Below, one piece after another: positions 22,001 to 34,300 of a DNA stretch of 64,000 bases (position 1 is the first letter of the stretch; every line of letters begins with the position of its first letter). The position numbers and the translations under genes are program-made. This DNA comes from Lepiota brunneoincarnata (Eukaryota > Basidiomycota > Agaricomycetes > Agaricales > Agaricaceae): positions 558,001 through 622,000 of the forward strand of contig JAEBUN010000027.1 in the NCBI GenBank assembly GCA_023014365.1, read 5' to 3'. The notes beneath the pieces were generated by a model. That model was not told the DNA's origin, did not search any database, and saw only the letters and a list, made by a program, of their open reading frames with translations.

Positions 22001-23500
22001 AAGAGGGGCGAAGCCAGCATACTTTCTTACGTCGATCCTAACAGCTTATAGCGCGACCCCCGTCTTCGGATTACTCAACACCATACGGTTATTATAAGTT
22101 TGCTCTGTTCACCCACCTCCCCCCCCCCGAATTGGGTGGTGAACGCAATTATGGCGATAATTCCGTGGGGGGAGGGAACCACACGGGACTAACGTTATCT
22201 CTCGCACACCAACTACTGCCCCTTGACAGCAACTTGTCCAATGGAATGAGAAGCTTACCCGGCGTTCGAATTCCGGCTGGTCGGAACCCATACTCGATAG
22301 GTCCAAAAGAGTTGGGTTTTATGCTTGTTCTGGAAGTACCTTGTACGTGTACATAGCGCCAATGGGCTTGAGCTGTACAGTAATACACCTAGCTCGGAGT
22401 GTAAAGGATGCCCGTTTCATATATGCATCTAACCTTGCTCGCTCGTCCGCGCGTCGCTTTCAACGAACTCGCTCGCTTAAGCGAGTCGTTTTATTGTTGT
22501 TGACTGCTGCTTCTTTCCTCTCCGCCCCACGCCGGTCAGCAACCCGACCTATCAAAGCCCCTGTGACAGTTGGGGGGGCCCACATTGACGACGAGGGAGA
22601 TCCTCCCTTGCTGAATGGTAAGCCTAAGCCACACATACATATGCGGGCCTTGGGGTATAAGGGGCGATAGATCCAAATAAATACAAAAGACGCGAGGTCG
22701 CATCGGCGGATCATGATGGCGAATTTCGAATTTCAATTCATTCCTTCCTTCTTCATTCATTATTCATCCATTTAACCGCCCATTTCCTTTCGCGCGGGGT
22801 TCCATGGCGGCTCGTGGTCGCCCGGATGTGGAATGTGTGCGCGCGTTGCGTGTGTGTGTGTCAGGCTGTGTATTTGTGGACTTACACACATCTCGGACGC
22901 CCGCGGGCAGAAGGGGGAGGGGAGGGGACGGGGGGGAGGTCACAGGTTGTGTGTGGTGTTAATGGGGGCAAAGCGGGGATCCAAGTAGTCCAAAAGGCGT
23001 TGGGCATGTGTGCCATGGGTATACTTACACCAGCAGCTTGGGGCTCCCCCCTCCCTCCCAACTCGGGGTGCCTGCTCCTAGATGGGATTCCCCCTTGGCT
23101 CCCTAAGGTTGTTCTTCCGGTCGCGGCGTTTATCATGCCGTCCGGGCCGGTCGGGGAAATTATGTCAGCACAATCAAATTTCGCTGATGGGCCATCGATC
23201 AACCTTGATCGATGATCAGAAAATTACATGAATTATTCCTCTTTATTCCCCTCCCCTACGCTACAATAAAAAAAAAAAAAGGAACACACACACACAAGAA
23301 AGGAGAAAGTAAACGGGTAGACTGCTGTGGACAGATGTTGTGGATGTATATATATGTACTTGTGTATACACGGCGCTGGGATATAGATATATAGTCGAGG
23401 AGAATCAGATCGACTGAATCACCGGCGAAAGAGCAGGAACCACAGCCGACAAACGCAGGAACGATGAAAAACGAGAAAAAGGACAATTTAAATAGATAGA
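16008..23500. other. Unique CpG-rich stretch without a recognisable gene
   Basis: About 7.5 kb between the thiolase promoter and the 3' side of the GATA gene. Base composition is balanced, CpGs are frequent, and I see no similarity to the transposons in the window. All open frames are short (under about 135 codons), lie on both strands and show no family motif. The first few hundred bases are probably the thiolase promoter. 20,380-21,560 is rich in ATCATC/GATGATG runs. No tRNA or rRNA was found by eye. Small or non-coding genes cannot be excluded. Confidence 0.5.
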
Positions 23501-23775
23501 GGCAGAAGACAGAGCTCATGACGGAAGGGGGAAGAGAAACGGTCCGTCTGATACGAACAACGGATCAGGGTGGTATAAGGAATATTAAGGCGGCGGCGAA
23601 AGCGATCATCATCCAAGGAAAGCTTTTGGTTGGGGTTTTGGCAGAGCATCGATACAAAGGATTAGATTCAGGCGAGGGAGTAAAGAAGCAACAGGAATCC
23701 ATCATCCACCCTTTCTTTCGTTTTGGTCTAGTAAAAGAAGAGAAAGACAGGCGAAAGGAAAAAGAGTTCAACCCC

Positions 23776-25144
23776 TCAGCCCACGCTCTCGCCGGCTGGT
23801 TGTTCTCGGGCATTGGAATCTTGGATATTCTGCGCCCTGAGATGGGGTGAAGGAGAAGCTTGCCTGCTCTGGTTGTTGCTATGGCTCTGGCTGTCCCCAG
23901 TAGGCTTTCTCGAGGGCGGGGGCGGCATGTGAGGGGAGCCACCGGGAGCTGAATCTGCGCCAGCTCCACCGCCGCCACCGGGGGCGTTGCTACTGTTGTG
24001 CCACGACTGCAGCGCAGGAAGGCTGTGGTTGTTGGGAGCGCCGTTGGACGGCGGATATTGGTTAGTTGGAGGTCCGGACTGGGACATGCTGCTAGGTCCC
24101 ATGTCACGTCTGGTATCTGGAAGGGGGGCAATAGAGGAGTGGGCATAATAGGAGTTGGCAGGTGGAGAAATGGGAGGGAGCTGGGTGGAGGGCGGGGTGC
24201 GCCCCCGAAGCGTGGAGGCAGCGAGAGGGCCGCGCTTGTGGGGGAATTGCTCCGGCCGGGGACGGGAGTGAGTGCGCTCAAAGAGGCCACACTTGTTGCA
24301 AAGCTGGGAACGGGGTGAGTGAGCGGTTGAATCAAAAAAGAAAAAGATGGCCGCGCAGGAACGTACTACTTTGCCTGGGCTGAGATTGGACCTGCGCCAC
24401 GTAGAGGTATCGGTGGTACAGCAGTTGAAGCACCTGCGACGGACGCGGTCGCTGAGCTTGGTCGCGGCGTCGTCCGTATGGACTATGGTAACGGGGGCAG
24501 AACCTGGGACGGGGTAGGGGTGGTAGGGGTCACGGTGGGGTGGGGGTGGCTGGTGCATGGTGGGGATGGAGAACTGAGGAGGAGGGTGATATGGGCTATG
24601 GTGGGCCGGGTCCTGGTCGTAGCGGTGGTGGTCAAAGTGGGGATAGGGCATGTAGGCCGGGTGTTGGATGTGCTGGTAAGGTGGGGGGTAAAGGTGAGGA
24701 GAGCGACGGACGGGTGGGGTGGAGATGGAGGAGCGGTCTTGGGATGCGTCGGAGGGTGCAGGCGAGTGGGAGTGGGAGTGAGGGTGAGAGTGGGGGTGGG
24801 GGTGAGAGTGAGAGAGGGTGGTAATTGGAGGAGGAGAGGGCAGACGCTGAGGGGCTGGCGGGTCGTAGCGAGAAGGGAGGCGTGTGTTTGTGTTCATGGG
24901 ATGAACGTTGACGGACATTTGGTGGTCAGTCTTATCAGAGGTCTAGAGAGTAAGGAGAGGTAAGCAAGCTGAACGAAAGTGAAGACTCTGGAACTGACCT
25001 CTGTGCGTAGAGCGGGGTCGATGACTTCCTCCTTTGTATCTCTGGAGGTGTCTGTGTTTTCTGGGGTGTTTTGTTGCCTGAGGGGAGGGGTCAGGAGAGA
25101 ACAAGGGGGGTATAAAAACGAACTGACCAGCCCAAAGAGGCCAT
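23776..25144 (-). CDS. GATA-type zinc-finger transcription factor
   Basis: A predicted nuclear DNA-binding protein of 398 residues. Proposed exons: 25144-25128, 25077-24999, 24942-24370, 24303-23776; introns of 50, 56 and 66 nt, all GT-AG. The start MASLGW is inferred from splice phase; an alternative internal ATG is at 24918. The N-terminal half is Pro/His-rich with HSHPHPHSHPHSHSHS. The finger is CFNC-X18-CNKC with TSTWRRSNLSPGK and LCNKCGLFERTH, then a basic tail PEQFPHKRGPL. The C-terminus is Ser/Pro/Gly-rich and disordered. CX2C-X18-CX2C fingers are typical of fungal GATA factors, including nitrogen and morphogenesis regulators; which one cannot be told. The third intron splits the finger. 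Confidence 0.88.
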
Positions 25145-26336
25145 CGCCAATGTTCTCTTGCGTCAGTTCACAATCAAACCAGTTCTCCACAGGCCATCAC
25201 CAACCACAACTCAGATTCAGGCGCCGACTCTCGGCTCCTCGGCATGAGCTTTCTCCGCTGTCGGCGATTCAAGTGGATCACCGCCCCAGATCCCCGATCG
25301 TCTACCTTATCACGCTGACCCTGCATCCCTCGCATCTCAGATACGCAACCAACTGCACACGGCCCCGAAATCGCGATCCGCCGACACCTCCCACCGCGCT
25401 CGATGCCAGTGCCTATTCTTGCCGCGATGCTCCTTCCTGCGCAGCACCTACCGTCACTACCGGACATACTGCACGCATAATATATTTCTCAACGCCCTTG
25501 CCATAGACTAACCACGTGCTTGTGCCTTGCGGGTCAACTGGCGAGATCATGTGGATCTCCAAACCGAGCCATTTGGGCGGGTCACTGATGTCGATACACT
25601 CCTACCACCCCCCCTACCCTCATTCATTTCGAATGAGAAGGAACAGCAAGGCCATGTGCTCCCATCATCGCACGGAACACGGGTTTCATTGGCTGGTTTG
25701 AAAGTGCACCATGCGGAAGGAAAGTTCAAGAAGACCAGGGAACTTGTGTGGGAGCGTGGGCGCGAAGGAGGTCCCCCAGTCCAGAAGCCCCTTCCCCCGA
25801 GCCAACGAGGCAATATGTCACGTTCCTGGGCATGTAGTGACCTGCTACCATACAGCTCGCAAGGGCGTGTAGTTTCTCCCTTTTTTTTTTTCTTTCTGGG
25901 GTGGCTTTTCGGCGCTGTCGCCTCGTTCAAATAAACTTTTCTAGACATGGACAATAACACCGGATGGAGTATACGCTGTATATAAAAAAATTTCAAACCA
26001 CTTCTTTGTAACCCAAAGAACGTTGCCGCCCTTCGCAGACCATCCTAGCTACAAACGTAAACACACCATCCCACCTAGCCCGCATCACTTTAGACCGGGG
26101 GACAATGTATCCATATATGCTCAAGCCCTCTCCTCCTCGGATAGCATACGTTCCGAATACCTCCGCCCATTACGCAAATGCATTCCCTCTGTCCAGACAC
26201 CCCATAGCCCATCTACATTACCTGTGTCTGCGAAGCCTCAGCTCATGGACCAGGAACGAGTTATTTTTGGGGGGGACGAGTCTGATGAGCGATCACATCG
26301 TGGCGCCGGTGTTCGGCTCTCGCCGACCATAAACTG
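25145..26336. promoter_or_regulatory. Divergent intergenic region between GATA and ASC-1-type genes
   Basis: About 1.2 kb between two divergently transcribed genes, so it should hold both promoters and 5' UTRs. It contains long open frames on both strands with no recognisable motif. A poly-T/poly-A tract lies at about 25878-25891. CpG content is high. I see no clear TATA box for either gene. Confidence 0.5.
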
Positions 26337-27253
26337 ATGCCCGGAAACAGCAACAAGGCCAGCCAGATGCCCAGCACGCCGTGGACAAAGAATACGTCTG
26401 TTCCCTCAGACAGAATCCGCCCAAAAAATAAACCCAAGCAACAGAAGAGCGGATCGCCTAGCGTTCACAGCGGAACAGAGCCAGCACAATCCAGCGCGGT
26501 CAGATTGCTGGAAAATCTCATCTCCAATCTCCAATCCCCCAACAGCGTTAATCCAAATCGTGATGTCAAACACGCCTGCTTCTGCCTAGGTGCGCCGCCC
26601 TCACCTTCACACTGTAAGCCGGTGACAATGTCAAACTAGCGAGAGAACATCCGTTGTCGCCGTACACGCCCCTCTGCACCTCGTGTGGCCTCATTCTCTG
26701 CCGGCTCAACGAACCGCACCATGCATGTCCCCACTGCGCTTCTGCCTTACTCAGTGCACACCAGCGCTCATCACTCCTCGACCGCCTCCAAGCAGAGCTC
26801 TCACAGACTCTTGCTAACGAACAAGCCCAGCGTGACCGCCAAGTCGAGGAAGCGAAAAGGGCAGCAGGCGCCTTTCCTTCTCTCTCTTCAGCCAACTCCG
26901 GGTTTATATCCACGCTCATACAAGCACCTGCGCCACGCTCGGCGGCGGCAGAGGCGCACAAAGTCCTTTCCCTCAACCCCAAGACAAAGCGCGTCGTAGT
27001 CTCATCTTATCCTTCTACTCCTATCCCCTCTAGACCCGTTTCCAGAAACTCACAATCCGAAGCCACGACAAACCCGGAAGAAGGTCCTCATCTTGTCAGA
27101 GTGCCTCCCCCCTTGCCAGACGTCGATCACGCCAGTGGTCGTGTGGACCCTTCTCGTCCTTGGCAGAATCTCAGCTATGACTCACTCAAGTATATCCCCT
27201 TGCCCAAATCCACACGATACAGATCTTCGGCTAGAGTCTCACACCTCGAGTAG
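26337..27253 (+). CDS. ASC-1/TRIP4-type C2HC5 zinc-finger protein
   Basis: A predicted nuclear cofactor, fungal relative of activating signal cointegrator 1 (TRIP4), about 288 residues. Exons 26337-26589 and 26640-27253; intron 26590-26639 (50 nt, GT-AG) splits codon GCG. The zinc-finger signature spans the junction: ACFCLAREHPL joins CTSCGLILC, then CPHC. A coiled helix follows (RLQAELSQTLANEQAQRDRQ), then a Pro/Ser-rich tail ending YRSSARVSHLE. The human protein also has a C-terminal ASCH domain; none is seen here, as is usual for short fungal forms. The N-terminus before the finger is basic and low-complexity; upstream exons cannot be excluded. In other eukaryotes ASC-1 works with helicase ASCC3 in transcription and ribosome quality control. 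Confidence 0.82.
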
Positions 27254-27574
27254 GAGACCTTAGGGCCAGGGAAGATGAAAATTTTTACCCGCGGAGGACG
27301 GGCTGGATTCATAATCCTTGCTTTTTCGTTCGTAGATGAAATCGTGTCCTGTGATTTGCTATTCGTTGTCGTTACATGATTCTGTCGACGCTTTATCGTC
27401 ATCTTGTTCTATCCTGAACTAGAAATTGGATTATCCAATCCCCTACATCAACGGAGGCGCGAAAAAGAAATTACAATAGCTGTAGAATTACACGAGCGAC
27501 ATGATGTGCGCACATATAGGCAAAAAGAGAGAAAGGGAGCGAAAAAAAAAACCAGCAATAGAATGCGCAGTCTG

Positions 27575-30500
27575 TCAAGAAATGAAGTCGTCCGATGACA
27601 CGAGCGCAGCCTCTACTTCCCGAAGCGCACTCTCGCCCTGCTCCAACATCTCCTGAGCAATAGCGAGTTCCCTTTCTGCGCTCGCCAACTCCACACTGAC
27701 TTCTTCCCCAGCCGAGGAAAGGGAGACGAGTTCTCCGGGTGGTGGCGTCATACTCGTTCCATTTCCGCCACCTCGTGCAGCCATCAGCAGTACGGTTGCT
27801 CCTGAGTCATCGTCTCTCTCTTCCTGTTCTTCATTACCTCCATCACCACCGCCATCATCATCACCATCGTTGTCGTCGTCAAAAGCATCAGATGGTTCTA
27901 GTGAAGGCGATGGCGGCAGAGGTATAGTCGGTGGATCAATCATCGCCTCTCCCATCGGTCCATCAATTCTCCCCGCAGGGTACAGTTCTTCCGGGGGGGT
28001 GCTGCCCATCGTGTTGGACTGTTCGCCGTGCTGCCAATCAATTGAACGGGAATCAAGACACACGTCTGAAACTGAGTCGTCGAGCTGGGATTCGGTGTGA
28101 TCTGGATGCACCAATATGCTTGTGGGCTGCAAGGGCGTGGCCAACTCCATTGATATCTCCTCGTCTATCGCGTCGAATAAGGCGTCCTGGGGCAGGGGAT
28201 GCGGCGGGAACGGGGGCTGTGGCAGATGTACCTCGGTTGTGAGACCACAATTCTCCGGTGCAGTGGCCTGGAAATGATCCTCCTCTATCACCTCCAGTGC
28301 CAGCCCTGGTGTTGGATCGGCAACGGGGAAGGAATGTAATTGTTGGTGACCATCGTCAGAATGTGATGGCTGGTGTGATGAGAACGGAGTCGATGCCTGC
28401 CTCGGCCATCTCGAGTTCAATTCTTCGACTTGTTTTTGCAACGTTTGAACTCGGTCCAATAGCTGGTCTTCCCGAGCTTGTGTGAATAATTTGTATTTTT
28501 CAAACTCGTGTCGTAATCTGCCAGAAAAATAAATCATCAATCCCAGAACACCGATTAGAAACCCGGAGACCGTGGATTACCGGAGGCAGTCCTTTTCAAC
28601 AGAGCCCAGGCGGTGTCCAAGTGTATCAAACGCGACTTTTTTCGTGCTCCCTGCATCATTGTCCTGACAGTCTCCATCTAGGACCTGCTAAAAGTAATGT
28701 TTCAGTGCACATTTTGATCATAGAATGTTCTTTTCAAGAACGAAAGATAACCGACCTTAGTCTTGGCTCGTTGTCCTACGTGTTCTGATTGATGAGCAGC
28801 TCGTGAGATAGAACCCTCCCGCTGCGTAGCAACAACCTTCATTCCTAGCTCCCTTTCTTGACTAAAGGCATCTATCTGAGCCGCGAGCGCCTGGATCTCG
28901 CTGTACAACCCTGCAATGGCGGACATTGAGATTGTGTGACCAGCTATCACACCCGCCTGCGGTGAGACATTCGTACTACGCGTTTTCTTTGAACCAGACG
29001 CCCCCAAATCAAAATCATCAGTGTGACGCGATCCCGGAACTGATTCAGGTTTGCGTGGACTTTGGCTCCCCATTGACGCTTCTGGTATTCTCGTTCTTCG
29101 CCTACTTTCACGCCCATTGTCGCGCGATGGTTGACCCAGACTAGATGGAGCAAGAGCAGGCGTGCGATACCCTGAGGCAAGGTTAGCGTTCGGCACAATG
29201 AGTCATGGAGTGGGAGGAAGCAACGTCGGAAACAAGCGGTAAGCGGTTTTCGGCCCGGAAATTTGCAATAACGAGCGTGTTCGACTGGATGGAAAGGTAA
29301 AATGAAGGTATATTGATGCTCACCTCTGTTGCGAGGAGTGTTGCGGAAGCGCCGCTGTTGGTCTTCATCAGATGCTCGATCGCCAGAATCACGCCCATCT
29401 CCATTCCTGCTATTCGTGGTCACGCCACTGGCAGTAGTATTACCAGAGGGGGCACCACTTGACTGTGGCGATGTCTTTGATGCTGATGCGGCTAAGGGCA
29501 AGGAAGGTCGGGAACGAGCTTGTTCAAGCTAAAGAATGATTGATCAGTTTACGTTTCCGGAGGACGAACCAAGGCAGACTGGAGTAGACTCACCCGCTTA
29601 AACAAGGTTTTAATCTCGACCTCGAGAGCTCGGTTCCTTGCCGCGGTCATGTCAAGGTTCTTAAGAATCTGCTCGTTGGTCATCGCGGGCGCTGAACGGG
29701 TCGCTGGCTCAGGGTGTTGGTCCTGGCCATCACGCTGTTCTTCGAGGCCTGTACCACGTTTGGTTGATGAGCCGGTTCCAGTGGACGGTTTCGTTCTGCC
29801 ACATTCAGAGTTAGATCCGATGTTGCCATCATTACGTCCCGATAGCAGGCTTGGAGCATCATCAACCATACGAGTGGCACAGTACTCAAGTTCAGCTTCG
29901 CGTCTTGCCAGCTGGGCTTCGAGCGCTTCAATTTTGGCTTGTGATGCTTCACATGCAAGGATATGTACCACCCGCTCGTCGTCTCGTTCCCGGCGCAATC
30001 GTTCAATAATAGCTCCTGCATATGCGAGTTTGTCCTCGTCAGAAGGCCGCCGCGTCTTAGTACTAGAGCGTTGTGGATGGCCTAAGTGTCTAATATCAAC
30101 ACTTCGGAGAGGGTGTGGGACTAGAAATGAAACGGACCAATGAAGCGAGTGATCTGGAGACGGTTACACGGCCATGAGCAAATGGCATTCGACTGTTCCA
30201 CTGCGGCGACAGATATGAGGAACCATGAAGTGATGGAGAACGATCAACAAACCCTTCTCGACCATCTCTAAAACAGACTCTCTAAGGTCGTCCTTTTCAG
30301 TCCTCGGAGACGCCATAAGCTCCCATAACCCCTTGCAGTTTTTGTTCAAGTCGAGCGTACTTCTGCTCTGCATCCTTCAGCTCTGTGGTGCGGTTGCGTT
30401 GGCATTCATCAAGGGCGTCGAGAGCTTGCAGGAGCCTAGTCTGTAAATGGGATGCATTCGTCATATGAGCCAGGAGCTGGGTGCTCATATGTGCGATCTA

Positions 30501-30610
30501 GGTAGTGTGTATGAGGTTCAGGTAAACAAAGGCACGGAGAGTTCGAGATATACCTCTTCATTTTTCCGTTCCAGCAACGGCTTCGGGAGGTCATGATCGC
30601 TTCGGCTCAT
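27575..30610 (-). CDS. Long coiled-coil protein, acidic C-terminus (unknown)
   Basis: Spliced minus-strand gene, convergent with the ASC-1-type gene. Start MSRSDHDLPKPLLERKNEE at 30610. Exons I can place: 30610-30554; 30497 to about 30325; an uncertain small exon or two in 30320-30121; 30120-29594; 29528-29324; 29171-28756; 28684-28581; 28517-27575. Introns of 56-152 nt have GT/AG ends and the phases join. The product is about 820 residues: N-terminal coiled coil (LLQALDALDECQRNRTTELK), a second (YAGAIIERLRRERDDERVV, then AKIEALEAQLARREAELEY), a Ser-rich disordered middle, a third coil (FEKYKLFTQAREDQLLDRVQ), an acidic Asp/Gly run, and a final helix. This suggests a scaffold or cytoskeletal protein. 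I do not recognise the family. Confidence 0.72.
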
Positions 30611-30928
30611 AACACATCGGGGACGGGATGACTCTAATTTCTGGCAATATTATGTTTGAGCACTGACAACGCTAGTGTTGTTTTCAAATAACGGGACAGG
30701 GGTTAGGGTTTCATGATGGTGATTCCACGGTCACGTGCACCATCAGCACCACTGCACTGCTGGCGTACGACTATATTTGCGCGTGGGATATCCTTTGTTT
30801 ATATGCTAAAATATCAGATGGGATATCGTCGCTGTAGATTTAATAAATATCCATTTGTTATCCTACCTTGAGATTTCTGTGAGATTTTTTTTATTTTCCC
30901 TCAATATCACAATTAGATAGATGTTATA

Positions 30929-31318
30929 CAGTGGCATCCAAAAGTATCGCACCGTCACATGACCAACGGATCAACTCTCTCTCGTTCTTCGAGATCATTG
31001 TTGTTTCATCCATAAATTATATTGACAGAGAGCTAAGCATGTAGGGAATCAATATATAGTAGTAGAGAGACATAATATACAGAATTTAAATCAAAAAATG
31101 AGGAGGAGTGTGAAAAGGATGGTGCAATACTTTTGGACATCACCTATTAAGAGATAAGATTAGAGCATTGTGGGATGAAAACAAAACCATTCACCTCGAA
31201 ACAAGTTAGTACTTGGTGTTTCCACCCCGGGCCTTAATTACTGCCTCAACACGATGAGGCATACTCTCAAAAAGGGTGTCCAAATTTTCTTGAGATATAT
31301 TACCCCATTCCTCCTGAA
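30929..31318 (-). mobile_element. Tc1-E1: terminal fragment of a Tc1/mariner element
   Basis: Begins after TA with CAGTGGCATCCAAAAGTATCGC and has the full 216-bp arm (30929-31144), bounded inside by the inverted motif. The minus strand then encodes the transposase C-terminus (EEWGNISQENLDTLFES, ending GGNTKY). It is nearly identical to 48759-49160. It stops at about 31318, where the hAT element begins. Confidence 0.85.
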
Positions 31319-34300
31319 TAGTGCATGTTACGGGTTTGCAAACCTGCGCAGGTACATGGGTATGGGTTGGCCAGGTGCGGGTGCGGGTCCAACATCAGGT
31401 ACCCGCATGAAACCTGTACCCATGGTGCGGGTCTGGCAGGTTTTTTTGAGGCACTATTATTCTAATCACTGCTACTGTACAGTTTACACCACAAATATTT
31501 TCGAGACAGTTGACTCCCATCAGAATGGCTCCAGCTCTATCAAAACTCACAATGTGTCTCACAACCCAACCTGAGATAACTACACGATGGAAAAGGAAAG
31601 CCTCTTCTAGAATAACTGATGAAAACTTTGTTGGTGCAGAGAGCAACGTTGTCACCAAGTGTCTCAAGCTGTCAGCCAACACTGCATGGGCTGCGGCTGC
31701 AAAACGTCAACATAGGCAACCATCAGTTGAGGACGTCGAGGATGAGGACAGTGCATCCATGAATAACCCACCGAAAAACTGGAATGCTGTTCTTGAGGCT
31801 GCTGATGGAAGTGATGATGTTGACATGCTAGATAACAATCCAGCTCCAGCACCTGAGGACTTCGAAGAGGATGACGATGAAAAGGACAATGATAAAGAGG
31901 ATGATGATGATGAAGTTGAGCCAGAGGTAACTAAACCCTGTTGAGACGGCAGAAGAACAATGCAGTGAGTCAAACAAAATGTGGTGAGAACACTGAACCC
32001 TGGCTCACCCAATTTCCCCATTAGAACGACTATCTGATGAGTGGATGGCTCTGATCTATGCATTCTTCCAGCCAACTCCTTCCATTGTGACAGTTGATGG
32101 ACTGGCGTGTCCACAAATTCAGGTGCACTGCATCAAATTGTAAGGGACATGGCAAAAACCCAAGAATGGTCCGACGTTACCTTGATACATCTAATTGAAA
32201 CTCAATGGGAAACCTTCACAAGCATGTGCGACTGTGTTGAGGAGATGAAATCTTACATGGTGCAGATGCTTGTGGCAACCTAGAGAGTGCTCGGGAAGGG
32301 TTAGACAAAGCCAAGAAGTTAAAAGACGGATCAATCATGACAGCCTTTGAGAGGAAGGGGAAAGGAAAGATTACTTTTTCGCATCGCCAACATGATAAAG
32401 CCCAAACTAGGTTCATGGTGATCAACTATCATCTAACCTGTCTAATGTATAGCTCAGGGCTGAAATCGTTTGTTGGGTATCAGAAAGCATGCAACCTTTT
32501 TCGATTGTTAGTGATCGAGGATTCCAATGCCTGATGAAGACTGGCAGACCAGGAATATTACATACCTTCTCCTTCCACTGTCTTGCAGTGATGTCAAGCA
32601 AGTGTTCATGAAGGTTCGGGGTAGGATTGCGAAGATGCTTCAAGTAAGAATTCAAGTCAGCTTCATGATGACATAGGACAAGATTGATTTACCCCATCCA
32701 GGAACACGAGGGTGCTCTCAGCTTCAGGACAGACGCATGGACTTTGCCTAACCACAAGGCTTATATTGCTGTAACTGTCCACTTTGAGCAGAACAGGGAG
32801 CCAATGTGTCTTCTGCTTGACCTTGTCGAGGTTGCAAAGTCTCATTCCGGTGTGAATCTTGCATCTGCATTTGCAAAAATACTAGTTGATTTTGGGATAG
32901 TGCACAAGGTAAATATGCTGGATGATTTACATGAAAAAATGGGACTTACGGTGATCTTGCACACCAGATTCTCAGTGTTAAATGCGATAACACGTTGCCA
33001 AATGATGTGATGATCGACACACTTGCTGAGCTAATTATTGCGTTCCCAGGTGCCACAAATCAAACGTGTTGCTTTACACATATTCTGAACCTAGTTGTCA
33101 AAGTAATCCTTCACCAATTCGATGTGCTGAAAGCCAAGGCAGATGAAGCGCTTGATGTGGCATCACAGGTGCTGGTAGACCTTGCAGGAGATATTGATAT
33201 GGAGGAGGCAGCGATGGACGAGAGAAATGATGATGAGGATGATGATGGAGAAGAGGGTTGGGTCGATCCACACGATGGGATGTCACAGGAGGATCAAGAC
33301 AAGCTTGATCTGGCAGTGCGTCCAGTGCATTTGGTCCTAGTAAACATAAGTTTAAACTCAGATTAAACCCTAATGCCAGACCAGTACTCATCCAATCCAG
33401 CTATGAAAACTTGCAGTATGTGATCAAAAACTCCATGACAATCCTACTCCCTTGCTGGATTCAGCTTCTTGAAGATCTGGCGGATGATGCTACCGATTCC
33501 CTTGCCATTCGGATGATGCCATGCGATGTTGCGACACGCTGGAATTCGACATACAACATGCTCATGTTCGCTCTCGAATATTGCAAGGCAATTGATGGAA
33601 TTTCTGGTGACAGGGACATGAGGAAGTATGAGCTTTCAGATGAGGAATGGGAGCTGGTTCAGCAGCTGTGTGATGTATTGGGAGTATGTTGTGCTGGCCA
33701 TCTTCCCATATCCTGCCACTCATGTTTTCCCAGATATTCAAGGACACGACCCTTTTCTTTTCACGTTCGACACCAAACCTTGCCACTGTGATACCTGCAA
33801 TGGACTACATTGATGTGCATCTCGCGACTGCAAGCCAAGACTTGAACTACTCGCTTGCCATTTGCACTTCGCTGGCACTTGGAAAAGCCCATCTAAACAA
33901 ATACTACGATATGACTGACCAGTCAGAAGTCTACCAAATTTCCATGAGTGAGTGCCCTTCCCCCTGATCATTCTATTCAATTACAATGCTTTTGAGCAGT
34001 CTTACATCCACGACACAAACTTCAATATTTCCACAATGCCAACTGGGACAATGTGTGGATCACCACTGCGACAGCGATTGTCCATGACAAGTTTGAACAA
34101 GCATATGTGGACCTCCCCATTGATGAGGTCATTGTTTGTATGAAAAATGTATGTGCTACCCATCCAATGTCTTTCTGCATCGAAACTTGCTAACATACAT
34201 TTTTAGGCCACTAGACCTACCAAGTGGAACATCTTTGACAACCTACCATCGGTTTCTGCCCCCATTGCCTCCAAGCTCAAGGACAAGCTCCAACAATACC

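Noticed and set aside
22258..22285. CGTTCGAATTCCGG resembles a tRNA T-arm
   Set aside because: The T-stem does not pair properly with a 7-nt loop and no acceptor, D or anticodon arms can be folded around it.
22814..23215. 133-codon plus frame and overlapping 106-codon minus frame
   Set aside because: Both come from GC-rich, low-complexity DNA (GGGGGAGG runs); no domain, no splice context, and both strands are open at once.
25547..25996. 149-codon minus frame between the GATA and ASC-1-type genes
   Set aside because: Contains a poly-Lys run from a poly-T tract and shares the segment with open plus frames; no motif. Treated as promoter/UTR sequence.
30700..30712. GGGGTTAGGGTTTC resembles telomere repeat
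   Set aside because: Only about two degenerate units; not a telomere or clear interstitial array.
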